DNA of 45,212 nucleotides from Haloactinopolyspora alba. GTDB lineage: Bacteria; Actinomycetota; Actinomycetes; Jiangellales; Jiangellaceae. The notes below the pieces were generated by a model. The model saw only the letters and a list, made by a program, of their open reading frames with translations. It was not told where the DNA came from and ran no database searches. Made by a program: the position numbers and the translations under genes. The stretch is from the NCBI RefSeq assembly GCF_003014555.1, contig NZ_PYGE01000031.1:1-45212 (forward strand), written 5' to 3'. Below are positions 28,359 through 35,756 of the stretch, piece after piece. The stretch's first letter is position 1, and each line of letters begins with the position of its first letter.

Positions 28359-28769
28359 GTGACGGTCCAACTGACCACCCCAGAGGGCATGTTTCAGCCC
28401 GTCCCGTACCACCACGTCTCGATCGGCACCGGGACCCGTCAGGTGCACGTCGCCGGTCAGATCGCGCGGGACACCGAGGCGAACCGCGTCGCGACGGGTG
28501 ACCTCACCGGCCAGGTGGCGCAGGCGCTGCGCAACACCGCACGCGGCCTGGCCGGCGCCGGAGCGAGCTTCTCCGACGTCGTGCGCCTGCGGTTCTTCGC
28601 CACGCAATGGAGCCCCGACAAGATGGACGACTTCATGGCCGGCATCGAACGCGTCACCGACGAGCTCGGCATTCCGCAGCCGCTGCCGCCCGCGTCGCTG
28701 ATCGGCGTGGACTACCTGTTCGAGCCCGACGTGCTGGTCGAGGTCGAGGCGTTCGCCGTCCTCGACTGA
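28359..28769 (+). CDS. RidA family protein (first copy)
   Basis: 136 residues. It has VHVAGQIARDTE, the family's long helix TGQVAQALRNTARGLAGAGASFSDVVRLRFF and the closing PPASLIGVDYLFEPDVLVEVEAFAVL. The residue usually Arg for imine hydrolysis is not in its usual context, so it may be a Rid paralogue without classic enamine/imine deaminase activity. Start GTG 28359 follows AAGGGACAACCC. Its last 58 bp are antisense to the WYL regulator gene. Confidence 0.85.
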   Translation: MTVQLTTPEGMFQPVPYHHVSIGTGTRQVHVAGQIARDTEANRVATGDLTGQVAQALRNTARGLAGAGASFSDVVRLRFFATQWSPDKMDDFMAGIERVTDELGIPQPLPPASLIGVDYLFEPDVLVEVEAFAVLD

Positions 28770-29746
28770 TGCGGTGACGACCCTTCGTAGCGGGTGGCGA
28801 TCGCGGCGGCGCGATCACGCAGGGAGGTGCGCAGCCACTGCGGGGTGAGGGCTTCGGCGTCCGTGGCGAGCTGCCACAGCGCCCATTCGGCGTGTCTGGA
28901 GTCCTGGAAGGTCACGTCCAGCCGCAGCCATCCGTCCGCGTCGGATTCTTCGGCGCGGACGGCCAGCGCGGTGCCCACCAGCTCGTCGCGCCGCGCCGGA
29001 TCCACCCGCACCAGCACGGCGACCTGCGCACCACCGGTACGGAATCGCGTGCTGCGTTCCTGCCAGACCCGGGCCAGATCGACCCGGGCGGCTCGCTGAG
29101 CGGGTTCGGTGAGTTCCTCGGCCGCCACCATCCGGGACAGCCGGTAGGTGCGGTCGGCCCCGGACCTCGTGGCCAGCAAGTACCCCTGGTCGCGCACGGT
29201 GACCAGACCGATCGGATCGACCGTGCGCCACTTCGGGGCCTGATCCGCCGCCGCGTAGTGGATGCGCAGCTTGTGTCCGGCGAACACGGCACGCCGGACC
29301 TCGGCGACGACGGAGTCGGGCACCTCGTCAGCGACCAGCCGCCGCGAGAGGAGGTCGGTCTCGGGATCGACGAGCAGCCGCTCGGCCACGTCAGCGGCGG
29401 CGCCCCGTTGGCTTTCCGGCAACGCGTCGACGACCTTGAGCATCGCCGACGCGAGCGCCGAGCCGAGGCCGATGGTGGGCGTGCCACGCCGGGACCCGGC
29501 GATCAACAGGGCGAGCGCTTCGTCGTGGTTCAGGCCGGTGAGGTCGGTCCGGAAGCCGGGCAGCAACGCGAATCCGCCGTGCCGGCCGCGTTCGGCGTAG
29601 ACCGGGACACCGGCTGCGGACAGCGCCTCGACGTCACGGAGCACGGTGCGGCTGGACACCTCCAGCTCGCGGGCCAGTTCGGTCGCGGAGAGGCGGCCGC
29701 GCTGGCGCAGCAGCAGAACCAGTGAGACCAACCGATCGGCGCGCAT
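28712..29746 (-). CDS. WYL-domain transcriptional regulator (second copy)
   Basis: 344 residues. The N-terminal helix-turn-helix is GRLSATELARELEVSSRTVLRDVEALSAAGVPVYAERGRHGGFAL. The WYL domain follows with KLRIHYAAADQAPKWRTVDPIGLV and QGYLLATRSGADRTYRLSRM, so the tryptophan-tyrosine-leucine core is degenerate. A C-terminal WCX domain ends the protein. The last 19 residues (Ser/Thr-rich) are encoded antisense to the RidA 3' end. ATG 29746 is preferred over the 30-codon upstream extension. Confidence 0.88.
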   Translation of the reverse strand: MRADRLVSLVLLLRQRGRLSATELARELEVSSRTVLRDVEALSAAGVPVYAERGRHGGFALLPGFRTDLTGLNHDEALALLIAGSRRGTPTIGLGSALASAMLKVVDALPESQRGAAADVAERLLVDPETDLLSRRLVADEVPDSVVAEVRRAVFAGHKLRIHYAAADQAPKWRTVDPIGLVTVRDQGYLLATRSGADRTYRLSRMVAAEELTEPAQRAARVDLARVWQERSTRFRTGGAQVAVLVRVDPARRDELVGTALAVRAEESDADGWLRLDVTFQDSRHAEWALWQLATDAEALTPQWLRTSLRDRAAAIATRYEGSSPHQSRTANASTSTSTSGSNR

Positions 29747-29838
29747 ACGCCGATTCTGCCGGGAGCGCACGACACCGGCTGTCCTGTGCTCCGGGAAGCT
29801 GCCACCCTGGCCTTCAGGCCGGTGAGGAGGTGACACAC

Positions 29839-30237
29839 ATGGAGCCGTCCGAACAGCCGGCGGAACTCCGTCTCGCCGAACTCCACGGGTTGCTCGTTGC
29901 CGACCGCGAGCGCACGTCCGAGCTCGTGTCTTCGCTCACCCGGAACTTCACGTCGATCGTCGAGGCGACGCGGTTCACCGCGACCGATGACGAGCACGAC
30001 CCCGAAGGATCGACGATCGCCTTCGAGCGCTCACAGACGAGCTCGCTGCTGGCGAAAGCCAACAATCACCTGGCCGACGTGGACAAGGCCTTGGCGAGGA
30101 TCGCCGACGGCAGCTACGGCCGGTGCGAGCGCTGCGGCGAAGCCGTCTCCCGCGAGCGGCTGCTCGCGCGTCCGGCGGCCCGCACCTGCATCGCCTGCGC
30201 GGAAGCACGACCCTCCGCAGACACCCCCGGACACTGA
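29839..30237 (+). CDS. TraR/DksA family zinc-finger protein
   Basis: 132 residues. An N-terminal coiled-coil region is followed by the DksA_TraR C4 zinc finger: Cys96, Cys99, Cys117 and Cys120 in GRCERCGEAV and RTCIAC. Short actinobacterial members are thought to act on RNA polymerase through its secondary channel. ATG 29839 follows GAGGAGG at an ideal distance. Confidence 0.9.
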   Translation: MEPSEQPAELRLAELHGLLVADRERTSELVSSLTRNFTSIVEATRFTATDDEHDPEGSTIAFERSQTSSLLAKANNHLADVDKALARIADGSYGRCERCGEAVSRERLLARPAARTCIACAEARPSADTPGH

Positions 30238-30327
30238 CTCCGCCGACGAATACACGACCAAAGGTGTCGTGCTTTGCCGGAAGGCTCGGCGCCGTACGGA
30301 CTCTCGGCGCAATCGATTGGAGCCGCT

Positions 30328-30729
30328 GTGGCAGTGGAACGAACGGCAGTCAACCCGGTGACGTGGTCGACGGAGATGGGGTTCAACCAGGGTGAGATCG
30401 TCTCCGGGCACACCCGCACCCTGTACTGCTCCGGACAGACCGCGACGAGCGGTGACGGCGGACCCCAGCACGACGGTGACATGGCCGCGCAGGTGGGGCT
30501 GAGCCTCCACAACCTGGAGGCCGTGCTCGGCGCGGCCGGCATGTCCCTCGCGAACCTCGTCCGGCTCAACGTCTACACGACCGACGTCGATCTGCTCGTC
30601 CAGCACTATGGTGTGCTGGCGTCACGGCTGGGCGCGGCCCGGGTGGCGCCGACCACCACGATGCTCGGTGTGACACGGCTGGCGATTCCCGGCCAGATGG
30701 TCGAGCTCGAAGGGACCGCCGTCGCGTGA
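30328..30729 (+). CDS. RidA family protein (second copy)
   Basis: 133 residues. Visible features are TRTLYCSGQTATSGDGGPQHDGDMAAQ, the helix NLEAVLGAAGMSLANLVRLNVYTTD and APTTTMLGVTRLAIPGQMVELEGTAVA. The YCSGQ and late PGQMVELE strands match RidA, but the catalytic Arg position reads differently from E. coli RidA, so the activity is uncertain. The GTG at 30328 has GGAG 5 nt upstream. It ends at a strong terminator just before the putative att site. Confidence 0.85.
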   Translation: MAVERTAVNPVTWSTEMGFNQGEIVSGHTRTLYCSGQTATSGDGGPQHDGDMAAQVGLSLHNLEAVLGAAGMSLANLVRLNVYTTDVDLLVQHYGVLASRLGAARVAPTTTMLGVTRLAIPGQMVELEGTAVA

Positions 30730-30759
30730 CTCGTCGACGAGCACCGCACTGAGAAGCGA

Positions 30760-30814
30760 CGAGGGCCGAACCGTCGACCGAGGGTGACCCCGGCAGCCGA
30801 CGGTTCGGCCCTCG
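30760..30814 (+). terminator. Strong intrinsic hairpin terminator
   Basis: A perfect 17-bp stem (CGAGGGCCGAACCGTCG / CGACGGTTCGGCCCTCG) with a 21-nt loop, 30 bp after the RidA stop. It is the last chromosomal feature before the tRNA-like fragment. Confidence 0.8.
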
Positions 30815-30821
30815 CGCGTCG

Positions 30822-30850
30822 TGGGGTGAGTGACGGGATTTGAACCCGGC
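30822..30850 (-). other. tRNA 3'-end fragment, candidate phage attachment site
   Basis: On the minus strand the sequence contains GGGTTCAAATCCC (T-arm), then GTCACTCACCCCA, which looks like a tRNA 3' acceptor strand. No matching 5' acceptor, D-arm or anticodon arm is found in the expected distance, so it is a fragment and not a functional tRNA. Its position between a chromosomal terminator and a phage-like gene block is what an attL/attR core would show. Confidence 0.6.
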
Positions 30851-30966
30851 AAGTGGTCCCAGCTAGTCGAAGAATCTGCAGGTCACGACGGTTCTCCACC
30901 GTCCGTCAGCACCGCTCGTAGGCACTCAGACGTGCCTCGGGTGTTGCCATGGCAACAGGAGAATCC

Positions 30967-31527
30967 GTGTCCGACAGCGCATCCACCCCGGCTCCGAAGA
31001 AGAAGCACCGCTTCCTGAAGTTCGTCGGCGCCGTCATCGTCATCATCGTCGCGATCGCGATCTTCGCGCCCGGTGGCGACGACTCCACCACCACGACCAC
31101 CGACGCCGGCGGCTCGTCCGGCGGCGACTCCGCGCCGGGCATCGGCGACGAGGCCGTCGACGGTGACTTCACCTTCGTGGTCCACTCCGTCAAGAACGGG
31201 CCCGACTCCATCGGTGACGAGTTCACCAGCATGCAGCCGCAGGGCAAGTTCGTCCTCGTCGAGATGACCGTGACGAACCACGGCGACTCCGCCGGCTCGT
31301 TCTTCGGCGACAACCAGTACCTGATCGACGCACAGGGCCGTGAGGCGAGCGCTGACACCGAGGCGGCGCTGTACCTGCCGGACTCGAAGTCGCTGTACGA
31401 GGAGATCAACCCCGGTAACTCGGTCAAGGGAACCGTCGTGTTCGACATCCCGGCTGACGCGAAGCCTGCCGAGCTGCGGCTGCACGACTCCGCATTCTCC
31501 GGCGGCGTCACGGTGGAGGTGCGCTGA
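30967..31527 (+). CDS. DUF4352-like membrane-anchored protein
   Basis: 186 residues. A basic segment (PKKKHRFLKF) and one membrane helix (VGAVIVIIVAIAIFAP) precede a Ser/Thr-rich linker. An immunoglobulin-like domain follows with VDGDFTFVVHSVKNGP, GKFVLVEMTVTNHGD and SVKGTVVFDIPADAKPAELRL, as in DUF4352 proteins. GTG 30967 is chosen for the AGGAG 5 nt upstream; ATG 30949 is alternative. First gene of the accessory operon; its stop overlaps the next ATG by one base. Confidence 0.8.
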   Translation: MSDSASTPAPKKKHRFLKFVGAVIVIIVAIAIFAPGGDDSTTTTTDAGGSSGGDSAPGIGDEAVDGDFTFVVHSVKNGPDSIGDEFTSMQPQGKFVLVEMTVTNHGDSAGSFFGDNQYLIDAQGREASADTEAALYLPDSKSLYEEINPGNSVKGTVVFDIPADAKPAELRLHDSAFSGGVTVEVR

Positions 31528-32189
31528 TGGCCGCCGTCCCTCCGCCTCCAGGTCCGTCGAAGCGTCGGCGCGTGTCGCTGACCGCTCTCGCTGCCGTCGT
31601 CGTCCTGGCCGTCGGCGTCCTCACCGGCTGGGCCGCCAGCGAAGGCCAGACCCGTGAACAGCAACTCGGCGTCGACGTCGCCGGCGCCGTGATCCCTGGC
31701 AGCCAGGACGAGATCGACGCGGCCGACTCCCGCGCCGACGACGCACAGTCGGAACTCGAGGACGTCCAGGCGCAGCGGGACGACTACCGGCAACAGATGC
31801 TCGAGGAACGCGCCGCCAAAGAGCGTGCGCAGCGCGAGGCCGATGAGCGCGCCGTGGCGCTCGACAAGCGAGAGAAGGCGCTCGACGAGCGAGCCGCCGC
31901 GCTGGACGAGCGCGAGTCCGCGATCAGTGAGACCGAACAGCAGATCGAAGCGTCGACGATCGGCGATGGGGTCTACGTCGTCGGCGAGGATGTCGCCGCT
32001 GGCGAGTACCGGACCGACGGCGCCGACGGCTCGAACCCGGTCGGGTGCTACTACGCGTTCAAGTCCGGGACCGGTGCCGACGCGGAGATCATCGACAACA
32101 ACATCGTCGATGGTCAGGCGCGCGTCACGTTGTCCGAGGGCGACGTCTTCGAGTCGAAGGCGTGCGATGAGTGGACGGCGGTGTCCTGA
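31527..32189 (+). CDS. Membrane-anchored coiled-coil protein
   Basis: 220 residues. There is one N-terminal membrane helix (LTALAAVVVLAVGVLTGW), then a long charged coiled coil (about 60-140) with near-repeats KREKALDERAAALDERESA. A C-terminal domain reads GVYVVGEDVAAGEYRTDG and ends VFESKACDEW; its two Cys (GCYYAF and KACDEW) could form a disulfide outside the cell. That end domain recurs in actinobacterial secreted proteins, role unknown. Coupled to its neighbours by TGATG overlaps. Confidence 0.8.
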   Translation: MAAVPPPPGPSKRRRVSLTALAAVVVLAVGVLTGWAASEGQTREQQLGVDVAGAVIPGSQDEIDAADSRADDAQSELEDVQAQRDDYRQQMLEERAAKERAQREADERAVALDKREKALDERAAALDERESAISETEQQIEASTIGDGVYVVGEDVAAGEYRTDGADGSNPVGCYYAFKSGTGADAEIIDNNIVDGQARVTLSEGDVFESKACDEWTAVS

Positions 32190-32761
32190 TGCACGCCGCT
32201 CGCGCCAACCGCCGCCCCCACGCCCTCGCGCTGCTCGGCCTGGTGGTGATCCTCGCGCTCGCCGCTTTCGCGCTCGTCTACGACGACCGGGCGAGCTCGG
32301 CACCGCCGGTGGAGGACTACCACGACCAGGGCCACTGGCCCGGGCCGAACCCGACCGTGTGCGTGCAGGACGAGACCCGCGGTTTCCCGGTCACGGAGGC
32401 CGCCGCCGAGTTCGCCGGAACGCCGGTGAGGTTCGTCGTCGAGACCGACTGCAGTGGCTACGGCAACGTCGTCCAGGTCGAGCCGGACATCAACCCGGAC
32501 TCCACGGCGGCCGGATGGTTCCGGGCGCAGCGCGACGACGACGGCTACTACGAGTCCGCCATGATCTGGCTCAACGTCGACCAGGCATTCCGGCTCGACC
32601 CGCACGCCTGGCGGATGATCCTCGTCCACGAACTCGGCCACGCCGCCGGCCTGTCGCACACCGACGGACACGGCAGCGTCATGGACCCCGTCGACACCAG
32701 TGACGCCGACGGCCTCACCGACGCCGACCGGGCCCAGCTCGACGAGCTGTACGCCCGGTGA
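32189..32761 (+). CDS. Matrixin-like zinc metalloprotease, membrane-anchored
   Basis: 190 residues. An N-terminal hydrophobic helix (ALALLGLVVILALAAFALV) may be an uncleaved anchor. The catalytic zinc motif is HELGHAAGLSH (His147, Glu148, His151, His157), followed by a Met-turn with SVMDP (Met165), the metzincin/matrixin signature. Two Cys (TVCVQDE, TDCSGY) may pair. At this size it is nearly a bare catalytic domain, so cleavage of a specific surface protein is likely. ATG 32189 overlaps the previous stop. Confidence 0.85.
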   Translation: MHAARANRRPHALALLGLVVILALAAFALVYDDRASSAPPVEDYHDQGHWPGPNPTVCVQDETRGFPVTEAAAEFAGTPVRFVVETDCSGYGNVVQVEPDINPDSTAAGWFRAQRDDDGYYESAMIWLNVDQAFRLDPHAWRMILVHELGHAAGLSHTDGHGSVMDPVDTSDADGLTDADRAQLDELYAR

Positions 32762-32859
32762 CCGAGCCGGAGCCGCACCCCACCGACTGCAACTGCTGGT
32801 ACTGCGAGAACGACATCCCGCCGCCAGCTGACGAACCTGACGAGGAGATCAACCCATGA
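32758..32859 (+). CDS. 33-residue Cys-rich peptide
   Basis: A short ORF whose GTG overlaps the protease stop (GTGA) and whose stop overlaps the next ATG (ATGA), so it is exactly inserted in the coupled operon. The peptide starts MTEPEPHPTDCNCWYCEND and ends in an acidic, Pro-rich tail. CxCxxC (Cys11, 13, 16) could bind a metal. No family recognised. Position and both overlaps argue that it is translated. Confidence 0.65.
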   Translation: MTEPEPHPTDCNCWYCENDIPPPADEPDEEINP

Positions 32860-33149
32860 GGCGACTCACGATCACAGCGGCGCTGGTGCTGCTCGCGCTG
32901 ACCGGATGCACCAGCGACGCCGAGCTTGGCGACGGCGAGGTCACCGACCGCGGCGCCCTCGACACGGGCAAGCGGGTCGGCGGGTTCGACGAGCCGGCGA
33001 AAGTCGGCCGCACGTACGAACCGCCCGAGGACTCGCCGCGGTTCGACTGCCGCATCCACGGCAACGAGCGGTGCGGCGGCCCTGTCGGCGACATGTGGGC
33101 CAGCACCACCGCCGGCATCCCCGCGTGGCTGCTGCCGGAGGTGGACTGA
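32856..33149 (+). CDS. Small lipoprotein
   Basis: 97 residues. The lipoprotein signal is RRLTITAALVLLALTGC, with lipobox LTGC, so it should be membrane-attached on the outside. The mature part is charged and includes RFDCRIHGNERCGGPVG, whose two Cys may pair. ATGA overlap upstream and TGATG overlap downstream. Family not recognised; it appears phage/accessory specific. Confidence 0.75.
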   Translation: MRRLTITAALVLLALTGCTSDAELGDGEVTDRGALDTGKRVGGFDEPAKVGRTYEPPEDSPRFDCRIHGNERCGGPVGDMWASTTAGIPAWLLPEVD

Positions 33150-33580
33150 TGGGCATCATGTACATGGGCATCTATTCCGACCGGATCGGCGACCACGAGG
33201 GATACGCGGCCCAGCTCCTGCCCGACGGCACCGAGACCAGCATGGTCCTCGACCTGAGCGAGATCACCGGACACCGGGCCGCGTGCGAGTGCGGCTGGCG
33301 CGGCGCCACCGTGCACCCACCGACCGAAGCCGGCGAGCAGCAAGCCGACGACGAGTGGGAGGCGCGCCACCTCGAGCCGCTCGTCGACACCGAGGCAGCG
33401 CGCCACACCGTCACCGGCGCCGTCCTGGTCCGGTTCATGCGGGAACTCGCTCGGCAGGCCGATCGCCGTCCCCGCGTCGACGGCGACAGGTACGACGGGC
33501 ACGCCCTTGGCCTGTGCGACGCGAACAATCAGCTCGGCGACCTGCTCGACGAGCTCACCCGACAGGAGGTCACTGCATAG
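33149..33580 (+). CDS. Hypothetical protein with CxC-GWRG motif
   Basis: 143 residues, soluble. A first domain has ITGHRAACECGWRGATVHPP followed by an EWEARHLEPL helix, a motif often seen in proteins of actinobacterial phages and integrative elements; the two Cys could bind zinc with nearby His. The second half is helical (HTVTGAVLVRFMRELARQADR, NNQLGDLLDELTRQ). Last gene of the coupled operon, just before a terminator. Function unknown. Confidence 0.7.
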   Translation: MGIMYMGIYSDRIGDHEGYAAQLLPDGTETSMVLDLSEITGHRAACECGWRGATVHPPTEAGEQQADDEWEARHLEPLVDTEAARHTVTGAVLVRFMRELARQADRRPRVDGDRYDGHALGLCDANNQLGDLLDELTRQEVTA

Positions 33581-33586
33581 ATGGAC

Positions 33587-33621
33587 GAGCCCGGCTCGGT
33601 GCTCCCACACCGGCCGGGCTC
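33587..33621 (+). terminator. Terminator of accessory operon
   Basis: Stem GAGCCCGGC / GCCGGGCTC (9 bp), one bulged T, then CGGTG / CACCG (5 bp) and a 6-nt loop, 7 bp after the last stop of the operon and followed by TTG. Confidence 0.75.
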
Positions 33622-33654
33622 TTGCCCACCACCTGAATGCGCAGGAGGCAGACC

Positions 33655-33759
33655 ATGTCCGACCCTATCGAGCGTGAGCGCCGCCGTCGCGGCCTCACCA
33701 TCCTCACCGCCGTAGTGCTCGCGTGCGCAGCCTTCGTGCTGTACGTGGCGCTGTCGTGA
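33655..33759 (+). CDS. 34-residue single-helix membrane peptide
   Basis: ATG 33655 follows AGGAGG at a good distance. The peptide has a very basic start (ERERRRRG) and one hydrophobic helix (LTILTAVVLACAAFVLYVAL). Its stop overlaps the next GTG (GTGA). Too small for a family assignment; the strong ribosome site and coupling support it. Confidence 0.6.
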   Translation: MSDPIERERRRRGLTILTAVVLACAAFVLYVALS

Positions 33760-34034
33760 GCGCCCCGCTACTGCCCGCCTGCGCGCAGCGGATCTACGCG
33801 CAGATCGAGGACTCTATGGCCACCTGGGCCGCCCGGTCCGCCGATCCGTCGCCCGGCTCGCTGGCCGCGCTGCGGACCGCGATCGACCGCACAGGGGATC
33901 TCATCGTCGAGCTGCAGGTGTACCGGGACCAGTTGCACGCGGAGTACACGGCGCACGCAGTATCAACGGTTGATACACGGATCGATCGAGGCGACACCGA
34001 CCACGTCCGACCAGGTGCCACCTCGGAGGACTAG
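33756..34034 (+). CDS. Small hypothetical phage/accessory protein
   Basis: 92 residues. Two helical segments are likely (AQRIYAQIEDSMATWAARSA and LAALRTAIDRTGDLIVELQVYRDQLHAEY). No membrane segment. GTG start overlaps the preceding stop. The pattern resembles short helical proteins common in actinobacterial phages, function unknown. Confidence 0.6.
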   Translation: MSAPLLPACAQRIYAQIEDSMATWAARSADPSPGSLAALRTAIDRTGDLIVELQVYRDQLHAEYTAHAVSTVDTRIDRGDTDHVRPGATSED

Positions 34035-34044
34035 GTGGACAATC

Positions 34045-34066
34045 TTGCTTCTTCGGGCGGGAAGCA
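34045..34066 (+). promoter_or_regulatory. Candidate operator of toxin-antitoxin-like module
   Basis: An inverted repeat TGCTTC-N9-GAAGCA (34046-34051 and 34061-34066) lies 43 bp upstream of the toxin-like gene start and overlaps a possible TTGCTT -35. Autoregulatory palindromes are expected in this place for TA operons. No convincing -10 was seen. Confidence 0.35.
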
Positions 34067-34108
34067 CGAAGATCGCAGTCTGACCGTTGAGGACTTTGGG
34101 GGGCGGCT

Positions 34109-34585
34109 TTGCCAGACCCGGGCTACTACGGTGCCCGCAGTACACGTGATGGCGGGACGTGGCACTTCTACCGCGATGTGGCGGGGAAGGCGGTCGCCAA
34201 GCGGGAACTGTGGGCAATCTGCGAAGGAAGTGAGCAGGAACGAGCGATGCGGACTGCGGAAATTGGCGAAGTTCTCCGCCGTGCGACAGGTGGGGATCTT
34301 TGCTGGTGGAAGCCTGGGGAGGGTGGCGACGTCCGGGACATCCAGCGTGCACCGTACCTTCTCGAGCTTCGATGGGAGCTCGAGCCGTTCGACGGTGAGA
34401 TCCCTCCCGTCCTGACGCGACTCTACTTTGCCGAGCCGGAAGACTACGTTGAACTGCTGCTGGGTCTTCGGTTCGGTACCAAGGACGTGCGCGACCCGGA
34501 CAGCCACGACCGGCAGAACGATGACATCGATGTCGCGGAGCGGCGACGCGTAGAGGGTCGGCGATGGCACTGGGGTCTGGCGTAG
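34109..34585 (+). CDS. HigB/RelE-like toxin (putative)
   Basis: 158 residues from a TTG at 34109; the frame is closed 19 bp upstream and no ATG/GTG is better placed. The C-terminal half matches the RelE/ParE HigB-type layout: LLELRWELEPFDGEIPPVL, TRLYFAEPEDYVELLLGLRF, GTKDVRDPDSHDRQNDDIDVAERRRVEGR. Such toxins cleave mRNA on the ribosome. An N-terminal DGGTWHFYRDVAGKAVAKRELW precedes it. GC is visibly lower than in neighbours. A helix-turn-helix gene follows after 28 bp. Confidence 0.6.
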   Translation: MPDPGYYGARSTRDGGTWHFYRDVAGKAVAKRELWAICEGSEQERAMRTAEIGEVLRRATGGDLCWWKPGEGGDVRDIQRAPYLLELRWELEPFDGEIPPVLTRLYFAEPEDYVELLLGLRFGTKDVRDPDSHDRQNDDIDVAERRRVEGRRWHWGLA

Positions 34586-34613
34586 AGACTTGAGTCTATG
34601 CAACAGTTGGCGC

Positions 34614-35039
34614 ATGGATGAGCTAGAAGAACTGTTGGGCGTCAACTCCGAGAGCCCAGCGCAGCGTCTAGCTTCAATCTTGGTGCGCGAAGACGTCGAC
34701 CTGCTCTCGGAGTTGCGAGACCGCCGTAAGGCTAGTGGTCTCACACAGGCCGAGGTTGCTGAGCGCTTGGGAGTAACTCAGGAGACCGTGTCAGCGTTCG
34801 AGCGGCTAGGCAACGACCCTCGACTGTCCACCGTACGCCGATACGCGGCGGCGATCGGCGTCGTAGTCCGTCACGAGACCGAAACCTTCGAGCCAAGCCG
34901 TGACTCAGTCCGACACGCATTCGGTACATCCCGCAGTCGTCGAGCCGCGATCCAAGACTTCGCCGGCCTGGCAGGTTGGGCGAAGCGGCACGACTCGGTG
35001 AAGGAGTGGAAGGTGCATGCCGGACAAGCTGACCGTTGA
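34614..35039 (+). CDS. XRE-type antitoxin (putative HigA-like)
   Basis: 141 residues. The HTH (about 36-88) reads RDRRKASGLTQAEVAERLGV, then TQETVSAFERLGNDPRLST. A 50-residue extension follows (89-141) with FAGLAGWAKRHDSVKEWKVH, which is longer than a basic HigA and could be a chaperone-addiction tail. ATG 34614 is preferred; TTG 34590 is alternative. It overlaps the next gene by 23 bp. Confidence 0.75.
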   Translation: MDELEELLGVNSESPAQRLASILVREDVDLLSELRDRRKASGLTQAEVAERLGVTQETVSAFERLGNDPRLSTVRRYAAAIGVVVRHETETFEPSRDSVRHAFGTSRSRRAAIQDFAGLAGWAKRHDSVKEWKVHAGQADR

Positions 35040-35493
35040 TGACCTGCACTCGAAACTCAGACTGGAAGGTGTGACGGTCATCCGGCTCGAGGTGGAGGCT
35101 GTTACAGCGTCGTCCGCTGACGACTCCGAAGAGTCTGACGAGCACGACGACGACGGCGAACAGCTCCCGATAGCTGGCGTTCTCCCCAACGACAACCAGC
35201 TGTCGGTCGCTGCATCCTACGAATTGGTGAAGGACGACGTAGCCGCCAGTGCGCTCCTGTTTGCCGACTATCGCTCGGCCGATTCGCAGTTGACGATCGA
35301 CAAGGACCGGGATGAGGAAGCGCTCACCGAGTTCGGCCGCCAGATCGTCGACAGCGTGTTGCGACCGCGGATGGAAGCTGTAGTCGCGTGTGGGATCAGC
35401 CTGATCGGCCCGATGACACGGGTACCTGCCTTACCGCCCGACGCTCCGTTCTTCGTCGGCATGCCTGACGGCTCCGATGACATAGGTGAGTAG
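35017..35493 (+). CDS. Third gene of the TA-like operon; possible SecB-like chaperone
   Basis: 158 residues, acidic. A linker rich in Asp/Glu (about 36-50) is followed by strand-rich DNQLSVAASYELVKDDVAASALLFADYRS, a helix ALTEFGRQIVDSVLRPRMEAVVACGI and a closing VPALPPDAPFF. The order, beta sheet then long helix with a Pro-Arg turn, then a short Leu-Pro-Pro segment, resembles SecB-like chaperones of toxin-antitoxin-chaperone systems such as Rv1957. I infer this from layout and context only. ATG 35017 lies inside the antitoxin gene's end. Confidence 0.55.
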   Translation: MPDKLTVDDLHSKLRLEGVTVIRLEVEAVTASSADDSEESDEHDDDGEQLPIAGVLPNDNQLSVAASYELVKDDVAASALLFADYRSADSQLTIDKDRDEEALTEFGRQIVDSVLRPRMEAVVACGISLIGPMTRVPALPPDAPFFVGMPDGSDDIGE

Positions 35494-35503
35494 CCGCAAC
35501 GCA

Positions 35504-35540
35504 CGAACGCCCCGCCCTCGACTCGAGGGCAGGGCGTTCG
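35504..35540 (+). terminator. Terminator of TA-like operon
   Basis: A nearly perfect palindrome: CGAACGCCC / GGGCGTTCG (9 bp), one C-A mismatch, then GCCCTCGA / TCGAGGGC, 11 bp after the stop and followed by TCTGTT. Confidence 0.8.
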
Positions 35541-35756
35541 TCTGTTGGCCTACCTGCAGTGCCGCTGACGCCACCACGCGAGCGCCCAGCAGGTGGGCGA
35601 GGCGCAGAGATCTAGCGATTCGCGTGCGCCGGCACCCGGCGGCCGGTACGGTGCGGCTCGTGTCGGTCGGCTTGGTCTCGTCCTTGTGAGCATTAGACGC
35701 TGGGCTGGCCGGCACCTTTAGGCGCCCGAGGTGGTGTCAGGGCCAGGCATGTTCCC

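Noticed and set aside
30822-30905. Complete tRNA gene at the prophage border
   Set aside because: The T-arm is present, but no 5' acceptor strand, D-arm or anticodon stem pairs at the proper distance.
33581-33720. Small ORF starting at ATG 33581
   Set aside because: It runs through a clear terminator hairpin, has no ribosome site of its own beyond the preceding stop, and overlaps the better supported 34-residue gene.
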